Positions 10,941 to 20,413 of a stretch of DNA of 57,500 nt are shown one piece after another (the stretch's first letter is position 1; each line of letters opens with the position of its first letter). Position numbers and translations under genes: made by a program. The notes beneath the pieces are model-generated. The model was not told the origin of the DNA. It saw only the letters and a program-made list of their open reading frames with translations, and did no database searches. Origin of the DNA: Cryptococcus deneoformans JEC21. Taxonomy: Eukaryota > Basidiomycota > Tremellomycetes > Tremellales > Cryptococcaceae. Location of the stretch: NCBI RefSeq assembly GCF_000091045.1, contig NC_006679.1:601781-659280 (forward strand), given 5' to 3'.

Positions 10941-11323
10941 AGGGAAGCTCACGGTGCGATTTTTTTTCTAATCGATTTTTATAAAAATCGGCGATTTAGC
11001 TGTGAGTGGCCCAGGTGACGTTAATAATTTCAAACCGATTTCTGGACCTCGGAGTTAGGTAAATCTCCGTCTACAAAGAGATGACCAGAGGTTCAAATCT
11101 CCAGAAAAAGCGAGAAGTTCCATGTCATGACATCAGGCAAAAATCGATAGAAAATCGATGTCAAAAGGTCGATTTTTTTTTAATCGATTTTTTTGTAATT
11201 AGGATTATTAACAAAAATCGATCAAAAATCGATGGAAAATCGATGGTTAATTAAGCGCCAAAAATCGACGATTTTTGGAAAAATCGGCGATTTTCGAAAA
11301 AAAATCGCATCGTGAGCTTCCCT
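10941..11323. mobile_element. MITE-like element 2 with 26-bp terminal inverted repeats
   Basis: The left end AGGGAAGCTCACGGTGCGAT plus an eight-T run (10941-10968 region) is matched, with one mismatch, by the reverse complement of the right end (about 11298-11323). The trinucleotide ATA lies directly outside both ends (10938-10940 and 11324-11326), a possible 3-bp target duplication. The interior is AT-rich and full of short alternating AAAATCGAT / ATCGATTTT and CGATTTTT units, particularly 11140-11300, in both orientations. There is no coding capacity. It differs from element 1 in ends and interior, and is separated from it by 177 bp. Confidence 0.68.
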
Positions 11324-11750
11324 ATAGAGTAATCACCCGTTTTGGCGACACGTCAAAAGCGATCAGCTCATAGCATGCGATGTTCCTGACTCCGGACCTG
11401 GTTTTCAATTGTCAATTCTCTACTAAATAATCCTCCTTCACCTCTCCTTTTTATCCTTTTTATTCTATGGTTCGATAATTGGTTTCCCGTCACCGAGATC
11501 GAGTTTGAAAGGGCGCTTAGACAGAATAAGATCGGAGTACTATCAACCGACAGTCGACAGGACGTTAAAATTCTTGTAACTGTACCAAAGACTGAGCGTA
11601 GAAGACAGATTATAGAATATACATCATAGAGCACCAGGCACCCTCCTTCCTTCTCACATCGACATCTACCATCAGATACCAGGCGTCAGTCTCCCAAACG
11701 CCCTCGAAAAGAGACAGTGTCGCTTGTCGAATTCTCATTTCAATAACAAA

Positions 11751-14001
11751 ATGCCCTATCTTGGACTTCGAGGCAAAAAGCTGCTCACGGCCATCTCTGT
11801 CACGGCAGGTGTCGGCTTCTGCTTGTTCGGTATCGACAATGCAGCTCTAGGAGGGGTGATTTCTTCTGATCCTTGTATGTCTTTCCAATCTCCCGCAGAT
11901 TTCATTGCCAATAACAGGAACTTCGACTCACAGTCAACCGTCGATTCAACCTCGACCCTACCGGTCAAGGTGCCGTCACCGGTTCCTACGAGATTGGCTG
12001 CTTTTTTGGTGCCCTCTTTTTCGCCTTTTTCGGCGAGAAAGTTGCTCGAAGAATAGTTCTCCTCATAGGATGTGTTCCTCTTTTGATTGGCACTGTCTTG
12101 CAGGTCGCCACCTATTCAACGGCACAGCTGGTAGCTGGACGAGTAGTGGCGGGTTTGGCTATGGGTGCGATTACCTCGACTTTGCCTATCTGGCAGAACG
12201 AAACCAGTCCGCCCGCTTTGCGAGGAACATTGATCTGTGCTAGTCTGAGTATGCTTATCGTACGTGATATCTATACACCACCCCTTGATCAAGATGCTAA
12301 TATTGGTGCAGGTTGGTCAACTCATTGCCTATTGGGCAGCATATGGCCTTCTGGACAAATATGATAACGATATGGTTTACCGTGTCATGTTCTCCCTTCA
12401 AGGCATGGCTGCGGTAATCATGGGTGCTTTGCTTTTCTTCATGCCGGAATCCCCTCGTTTCCTTCTCGCCCACTCTAGACCTGACGAGGCTCGTGAGGTT
12501 TTATCAGCCTTGGCGGATATCCCAAAAAACGACCCCGTTATCACAGAGCAGATGGAAGAGATCGTCAGGGCTATTGAGACCGAAAGAGCTAGTGCACGAA
12601 ACTGGGGTGATCTCATGAAGAGGGGCAAGAATGCCCAAGGCGAAAAGAGAAGAATGTTCACTGTAAGCATTGTGACATGAAAGATCTTCCTTCTAGCTGA
12701 TGATCGTCTTCAGGCCGTTGTTATCCAGGTTGGTGAAATGCACATGAAAACATTCGATAGAGGCTGAATCATACTCCATTCAGGTCTGTCAAGCGTTCAG
12801 TGGCAGTACTGTCATCTCATAGTAAATTTGAATGATTTCCCTCATAGTAGCCAAAAAAGCTGATTTAACACTCCCAGCTATGTCACCACCATTTTGTAAG
12901 CTTGATAAATATCTACCTTTACGCTTTCTTTTTTGACTTATTCCCTATAGCCAAGAAGCCATTGGAATGTCTCCCCATACCTCCACTCTTCTTTCTGGTT
13001 ATCTTCAGAGTGAGTGGGCATTTAGGTTCACCCTCATGCTATTTTGCTAACAGGCTTTTAGTTTTTTTCCTTATCTGTAGTTTTGCGTAAGCTTTGGGGC
13101 CTAGGTTATGACACGACTGTCGCTGATTTGAATGGCGTTATGTCTATCTTTTCAGTACATGGTGGCTTATCGGTGCGCGAAAATTCACCTTCTCAAAGTA
13201 TTCGCTGATATCGTTACAGAGCATGCCGGCCGAAGACGTCTTTTTATCCTTACGGCATTCGCCATGGTGAGTGTGTCTGAGTTCCTTTCCATCACCATGA
13301 GCTGACAACATATCAGGCTGTGGTCATGTTTATCATGGGTGGCCTTATCAAGATCGATACCAAGCCTACTGGTATTGGTGCAGCTGTCATGGTTTTCGCT
13401 TACCAGGCGTAAGGGCATTGCATCATTGTACTTGCGTCGGTTGTACTGACAACTGGTCAGATTCTTCACCTGGGGTTGGATGGCAGGCGTGTGGGTTTAT
13501 TCGTCCGAAATTTGTCCCTTGAGCTGGCGTTCCAAGGGCATGGGGTAAGTCATTGGTTAGACCATTTGTTCAGAACTGACGGGCTTGCAGTCTGGCAGTT
13601 GCTCTTCAATGGCTCTTCGACTTTGTGCTTCTCATGGGCAAGTCCTGTGGTACTAGGGGGTCTTCGTAATTCACTGATGTACTGACGATGGTATAGTCAC
13701 CCCTGTCGGCATTGCCAACATCGGCTACGGCATGTTCATGCTCTTCGGCGCCTTTAACCTCTGCTTCATCCCTTTCGTCTACTTTTATTGCCCCGAAACA
13801 GCTGGTGTCCCTCTTGAATCAATTGATGCCTTCTTCGTACCTGGCGTTGATCCCATCAAGGAGAGCGAAAAATTGAGGAAAGAAATTAGAGATGCCAGAA
13901 AGGGAGAGGAGGAAGTCCTTGCTATGGAAGAAGCCATCATTGGGGAGGAGCCCATCCTTGATGAGGGAGAGACGAAGTACGTTGGAGAAACGGAGAAGTA
14001 A
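11751..14001 (+). CDS. MFS sugar transporter, tandem copy A
   Basis: Fourteen exons, in frame, 515 residues: 11751-11874, 11934-12259, 12312-12662, 12714-12728, 12784-12821, 12878-12895, 12951-13009, 13062-13086, 13156-13172, 13220-13266, 13317-13408, 13461-13544, 13591-13637, 13697-14001. Twelve-helix plasma-membrane carrier of the fungal sugar-transporter family. Visible marks are PESPRFLL after helix 6, EHAGRRRLF, and PETAGVPLE near the end. The first helix has FGIDNAALGG where many hexose carriers have a GYD-type motif, and the loop 2-3 motif is degenerate (GEKVARR), so the substrate is unclear. Exons of 15, 18 and 17 nt occur. The last intron has a GC donor (GCAAGT at 13638). Same strand and close paralogue of the gene at 17089. 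Confidence 0.85.
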
Positions 14002-17000
14002 AATGGAACTGTAAGAGTATATCGCCACAGGGGATTGTTATCGTTAGAACAACTATCCATCATTCATCTTATCATCACCAATGGGTTAATAGCGTTTCAT
14101 TTTGGTCATCGTCAAATGCTTTAGAGTGTTAGAATGTTCTATGCACATTATAAGATATATATAAATACACACCTGAATATCAACAAGGAAACAAAGGAGT
14201 TTGAATTGAATGAGAATGCCTCGTGATGCGATTATGGGGCTTCTCATGCAGAACATGTAGAAGCTCCTATGTACCTGCTTGCGGCTGCAGTGATTTGTTG
14301 TAGTTTGTTGGTTGTCCATCATGTTTCATGTCTTCCGTCATTCGTATTCCGGTCGGTGATACTCTTCTATCTCGCTGTTGTCTGGTCCATTATTGCTGCT
14401 ACCGGAACCCTCACCTGCTGCCATATTGCTACAGTACTACTATTACTACGCGGGGTGGATGGGCCATCACCAGCAGCCACCCTCCGATCAATCAGCAACA
14501 GGCTGAATGATAAATAAGTGTCTGGTCTTTTGTTCTTGTTTTTTCACATCATCATAATATAATCAGACTGTGGTGCTGCGTGGCGGCGTCTGTTCCTCGA
14601 TCGCGGTCACGTTGGTCGCCGCCGTGGTGACTGTCTCAATCAACGAAGCTTTTCATTTTTTCCATACTTCATATTATTATTTCATAACAATAAGCTGCTA
14701 TTGCTGTAACCATCACTCGGCTTCTGGAAGAGTATCCAAAATCAGCTCAAAAGCTTATCGATTATTGGCAAATGTTGAGCGCTCTTATGAGCCAGCAAAG
14801 CAATCAAAAGCGACCGGCAACAACAAGCGCTGCATTGAGTAGCTTGATAATTCTCAGCGACATAGAGACTAGTGGAAGATGACAGCGGCCTACAACCCCT
14901 ATGGCCCGCCGCAGCCCAAAGCCCAGAAGGAGGGACAGTCAATGTTTCGTGGTGGTCATAAGATCAGATTTCTCCGTATGCTACCAAAAGCCGGCAAAAG
15001 CCCGAAATGAACAATCGGCAAGCCGATTCATTTTTCTTACTTTCCGTTCGACCCTTGCCGCTGTGGATGCAGGGATCCCACAAGATGTGATCAGTGGCCT
15101 CAGGGGTTTTCACTGCTGTCTCCGTGCCCAATCTATTTGATAGAGTCATAACAAAACCATCAACAAATGGCCTTCGTTTCGGCTCTGACCCATTTGCCAA
15201 TATCTTTGATCTATCAACGCTGCGAGAAGCAACCCACTCAGTGGCACCTGCAGCGTACATCAGATACCTCAAATGTTAATCTTTGAAGGTTTGCCAAAGC
15301 TGAGTGACTGAGCACCTCGCAATCTGGTCCGAGAAGAGATGCTGCAATGTATTGATCATAACAGCTATGTGATAGCTGAAGTTAACCCATTGTTGACAGT
15401 CTATTTTAATCGATTTCAACTAAACACCACAGCGGGAATCGACCGACTTGTAAGAACATTGAATAATAAACGACACGCAACTCCTGTTTTCATCTTCCCA
15501 GGTGACTCTGGTTGACAATACTCTAGCTAACCCCCAAACCTCCGGCCATTGGTTTTTGCAACAAAAAGCAAAATGTTTCAATGACCACTACGATAGAAGA
15601 TTTCACTTCCAAACGATTGGAACTGCCATCCTTCTATTTCTAACTGCCTCCATCATTGAAGATCATTATTCGCTGCCAGGTTACTTGTCTCATCTTTTAT
15701 AAGGAAAGGGAGGTAACGAAAGTCCAAAAGGTAAGTATAAACTTGACAACGGTTTGCCGGCTTAAATGCCAGATAAATGGGGTAAAGTTTCCTGACTGGT
15801 TGGCTTAAGTGAATGAGAGGGATGCCTAGACGAAAGAGGACCGCCTCTGCCCAAGATCACTGCCGAAGAGGAATAGGATAGCTGGACTTAAGATAATAGA
15901 TTCGTAGGCTGAAAGTATGACGATTGTTGGAGACTTAAAGAACGCAAACTAGTTATACAAGATATCCATCTCTTGGAAATATCCACTCTCAACATCTTCT
16001 TGCTTCTATATATATCTACACTACAGGATCGGTCAGACATTTATTCGGCATTACACTAGGCTCTTCTCAAACATTCCGTCCATCCGTCCCTTCTCTTTTT
16101 AGCGACAACTGCTCTTCAGTTACCGTGATTTGCTCAGTTTCATTAGTTGTTTCTTTGGTTTCAAAGGGAACTATAAGTACACACTGCTGCATCTGTCTCC
16201 TAGTTTGCATCATTCTCTGGAATCCTTAGGCCCGTGGCACACCCGAAACCCGAAGCCGGTCATTCTATTCTGGGAGAAAGATAGCATCATGAAGGTCTCA
16301 GGGAAATGTTTTTTCGTTGATTACTTGTTTGGGTTTTTGCTGATCGCTGCGCGCGTCGCGTGATTCTGCGAATCGGACATCCTGAGTCACACCGGGAAGG
16401 GGGCCCACAAAATGATATCCATGTTATCAATGGCCCCGGGGGGGCGGGCTTTCTACAGTCCACAGTCCGTCCCATCAGTATTCCTCCTCCCTCCATCATG
16501 TGTGTCATGAATCGTAACCTCATGACCATAGATAAATAACTAAATAATCAAGGAACCACGGCTTATTCCGCATTTGCCGACATCCTTGACTTACCGATGC
16601 TATCGATTCTTTTTTACAGTTTACGCACAAGTCACTCTGTGTCCTTTTGAAGGTTGCCAGAGCTCAGGATGAACGACATATCCCAATCGGGTCTAGAAAG
16701 AGAGCTGGGATTGCTGCTCGATCATATGAATAGTAGCTATGTCAAAGCCGAAGTAGCGGACCCACCATTCACCATTCAGTATATGCGGATGGTCTATTTT
16801 TATTCAGCAAGAAGTCTGATATATAGGACCGAGAAGATTGGGTACTAAGGTGTAGGACCTTGTCTCGCAACATCTCAAAGGCCACCACTTCACCTTTAGC
16901 TGTTCCTGCCAATACACACCTCTTCTGTTTGCAATCGACCATTACCAGCCTCACCCCCATTCTTCAGACAATAGAAACCAAACTAAACTTAAACGAGTCC

Positions 17001-17088
17001 TCCGAGCATTATACAAGTAAGTGACCATGCTATCTGGCAAGCTAGTAATCAGCGATTGACATTGTTTAGGACCTGTCTCAGCTTCAAC
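14002..17088. other. 3-kb spacer between the transporter paralogues
   Basis: There are only short frames on both strands and none has a recognisable domain. A TATATATA motif at about 16008 and a pyrimidine-rich stretch to 16105 look promoter-like. A short intron with GTAAGT at 17017 and TTTAG ending at 17069 probably lies in the 5' leader of the next transporter gene. A Tyr/Gln-rich frame ending near 14507 might be part of an unrecognised exon. No repeat was found. Confidence 0.4.
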
Positions 17089-19279
17089 ATGCCTTATCTC
17101 GGCCTGAGGGGTAATGCTCTTCTGTTTGCCATCTCGGCCACGGCTGGTATGGGGTTTTGTCTTTTTGGCATTGAAGATTCATCTTTGGGAGGTGTCATCT
17201 CCTCCGACCCTTGTGAGTGGCAACTTGGTTTGTAAAGTCGCACAAATCAATAGTGATTCTTTTGTCTAGTCCAAAACCGTTTCCACCTCGATGCCACTGG
17301 ACAGGGTGTCGTCACAGGCTGTTTTGAAATTGGTTGTTTCTTTGGTGGTCTCGTCTTTGCGTTCTTCGGCGAACGCTATGCCCGACGCATTGTACTCTTT
17401 ATCGCAACGATCCCTCTCCTCGTCGGTACTGTTCTTCAAGTGGCTACATACTCGACAGGTCAACTGGCTGCTGGTCGAGTTGTGGCAGGTTTAGGCTTTG
17501 GTGCAATTACCTCAACCCTACCCATCTGGCAAAACGAAACAAGCCCTCCAGGTATGAGAGGGATGCTTATATGTGCTAGTTTGAGCATGCTCATTGTAAG
17601 CATGGGCCGAACGATGACAATGAAGCCACTGACCATCTGGCAGGTCGGTCAGTTGATCGCTTACTGGGCTGCCTATGGTCTTTTGCAAGTCTATGATGAC
17701 GACCGAGTATATCGTATAGTTTTCTCTTTACAGGGAATGGCCTGTGTTATCATGGCCTTAATGTTGATCTTCATGCCCGAATCTCCTCGATATCTCCTCG
17801 CCCATGGCAGACAAGATGAAGCTCGACAAGTGATTTCTGCTCTCCTCGACTTACCTGAGGACAACCCGATGGTTATCAGCCAAATAGAAGAGATCACTCA
17901 AGCCATCGAGCTTGAGATGGCCAGTGCCAGAAATTGGAAAGACCTGTTCAAGAGCGCCCACGATGCTCAGGGAGAGAAGCGACGAATGCTGACTGTTAGT
18001 ACATCAGCCTTGAAAGAGATTAACTTAGAAGCTAATCAATGCGTGTAGGCCGTTGTTATCCAGGTTTGCCAACCTTTCAGTGGCAGTACAATCATTTCCT
18101 AGTAAGTCAACTGCTGTATATAGGGAGCCATTATTCCAGAATTGACGTCAATTACTAGCTATCTCACAACCATCTTGTAAGATCCACCTGTGAAACCTCT
18201 CTTTCCCTTCCCCTTTCTAACCAAAGACCTTGTAGTCAAGAAGCCGTCGGTCTCACACCACACACCTCGGCCCTTCTTTCAGGATACCTCCAAGGTAGGC
18301 ATAGCGCCCTTCTGGCAAGCGGCAGATTATAAGACTGACGACCGTTTTAGTATGGTTCCTTTTCGCGAGTTTTGGGTGAGTTCCAACTGTTATTTTGGAT
18401 AAAAAAGGACTCACATATATGGGTTTAAAAGCACATGGTACCTGATTGGTAAGTGACCTCACACACATTTGTCCCATAAGTTCAAGCTGACCAATAGCAG
18501 AACATGCTGGTCGCCGAAACCTTTTCCTCATCACCGCCTTTTTCATGGTGTGTTCTTGGTCCTCAAAAATTCCGGCTGTGTATTGGTGCTAACCTAGTCC
18601 CTAAGTCTGTTGTAATGTTCATCATGGGAGGTCTTTTAAAAATGGACACCAAACCCACCGGTATTGGAGCTGCAGCCATGATTTTCGCCTATCAAGGGTC
18701 CGTATTTCCGGCGTCGGGCTTTTTTGGCAATAGCTAATGGACCCGTAGCTTCTACACTTGGGGCTGGATGGCTGGTGTATGGGCTTACTCCTCTGAAATC
18801 TGTCCTTTGAGTTGGAGATCCAAGGGCATGGGGTAAGTGATTCTTCAAAGGCTGCTGATTACGAAGCATTATTTATTGTTTCTAGATTGGCAGTTGCACT
18901 TCAATGGCTCTTCGACTTCGTGCTTCTCATGGGTGCGTAAGCAATCGCCTGCTACGTCATGACTTAACTAATGGTGGTATCAGTCACACCCATAGGTATC
19001 ACCAACATTGGCTACGGCATGTTCATGCTCTTTGGTGTATTCAACCTCTGCTTTATCCCGATTGTGTACTTCTTGTGCCCCGAAACCGCAGGCGTTACTC
19101 TAGAGCACATTGACGAATTCTACGGCCCAGGAAAGAATCCAGTGAAGGAGAGTTCAAGAATTAGGAAGGAAATGAAGGAGGCCAGGAAACGGCGGAACGC
19201 CGAGTTAGAGAGACAGGGAGTAGCGGTCACAGTTATGTCGGAAGGAAAGGGTGAGGTAACTGAAGTCGAAAAGGTGTAG
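17089..19279 (+). CDS. MFS sugar transporter, tandem copy B
   Basis: Thirteen exons, in frame, 512 residues: 17089-17212, 17270-17595, 17644-17994, 18049-18101, 18159-18176, 18236-18294, 18351-18375, 18432-18448, 18501-18547, 18606-18697, 18749-18832, 18886-18932, 18984-19279. Every internal exon length matches copy A, except that the 53-nt exon here is split into 15 + 38 nt in copy A. The same family marks are visible: PESPRYLL, EHAGRRNLF, PETAGVTLE. Helix 1 reads FGIEDSSLGG, again a non-standard form. The intron 17596-17643 is 48 nt, in frame and free of stop codons, so retention would add 16 residues. A 5' leader intron precedes the ATG. The Lys/Arg/Glu-rich cytosolic C-terminus has diverged from copy A. 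The substrate is not predictable. Confidence 0.85.
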
Positions 19280-19471
19280 GATAGCAACAGTTCGACGACC
19301 TTAATGTCAGAGAAACTGTGGCGAGTTTGTCGAAACCAACATTATGAAGTTTGCTATAACTTAGGGTGATAGGCTGAGGATGTAAAACATTTGAAATTGT
19401 CCTTACAATCGCGAAGCGAAGCGATTGGTATCTCTTCCCCTGCATTACCGTTACAATATAACTTGGTATAA

Positions 19472-19968
19472 CTACTCCTCAAGCACAAAGTCGTAGGCAA
19501 AGACATCTGGAGCCATAGTCAGTGTTGCAGCACACGTCAGACGTGAAAGATTTACCATCCACGTTGGGTCGGACGTTTTCAGTGACGACCTTGACATGGG
19601 CCTCAGAGACAGCGTAAGTCTGAAGGGCCTCAGCAGAAGAAAAGATGGAGTAGAGACCTGTCTCACATAGTCAGTTTTTTAATTTCAAATGGAACTGCGA
19701 AATGAGCCCGTACCGTAGTCAAATCCCTTAGCCCTAGCGTCCAACAAAGGGGGACCCAAGTGTACGCTCTCAGGGCCCGGTACATTCTTCAAAGCATTTA
19801 TAGCCTCTTTGGCCTTGGCGAGAACTTCCTCAGTGGAAGTGCTAGTGAGCGCAGAAGGGCGCTTGAGTTTCCAAAGGACGATGTGGACGATCTCTGCGTG
19901 AGGCCAACGGGTCAGGGGCGACTTCGTACGCGGGCTGAGGAATTGCTTTCGCAGGACTCACTGGGCAT
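19472..19968 (-). CDS. Dabb (stress-responsive A/B barrel) domain protein
   Basis: Four exons on the minus strand: 19962-19968, 19714-19893, 19556-19657, 19472-19506, giving 107 residues in frame. The protein is a single Dabb ferredoxin-like domain: an opening strand IVHIVLWKLK, then a Glu/Lys-rich helix, a GFDYGLYSIF strand, and EALQTYAVSEAHVKVV before the last strand. Family length is about 100 residues, so this is a full-length one-domain form. Known members are dimeric and range from plant stress proteins to polyketide cyclases; the role here is unknown. The first exon carries only ATG plus four bases. A TATATATA stretch at about 20027-20035 lies some 60 bp upstream of the start codon. 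Confidence 0.75.
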
Positions 19969-20413
19969 TTTGGGCTGCTATCAAAGTGATGGTATGAGTA
20001 AGCAATAAGATTGATGAAGGGTATACATATATATAACGTTTGAATTCCGTGGCTGGGTGTCGCTGTTTTCCTCTGCCCTTCCGTCATTTCATGTTGACGC
20101 AAGATGTGCGAAGAGCGAAGACGCCGGCCCGGTTTCGGCAATTACAATGATCACGTGACCGCACAGCACGTTAAAAACCAGGTATATTAATAGAAGAAGC
20201 TACTAATCAGGCGGGTTTCATCGCTTTCAAACTGCACAGAAAACTCTCTTGTGCGGGAATGACTCTGTGCGAACCTATTTAATTGCGAAGGTGTTTCATT
20301 ATTTTGATCACGTATCAAAGCCATATTCCATGCAGACGTTGTTTTTACAAGCCTTATACCAAGAGTTATGAAAATTGCGTTTAAGACATTCCTTGTCTAT
20401 GTACCGCATACGG
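19969..20413. other. intergenic region
   Basis: Promoter side of the Dabb gene and 3' side of the RXT3 gene, both on the minus strand. A CACGTG E-box-like palindrome is present at about 20154-20159 (GATCACGTGACC). The remainder is AT-rich without further features. Confidence 0.4.

Noticed and set aside
10941..11323. Element 2 considered as a simple AT-rich satellite
   Set aside because: The matched terminal repeats, ATA flanks and defined ends are better explained by an inserted element.
14328..14510. Gly/Tyr/Gln-rich frame before 14507 (an internal YYYYY run)
   Set aside because: It has no upstream ATG after an in-frame stop, and no splice acceptor that I could support. It may be chance in a repeat-like stretch.
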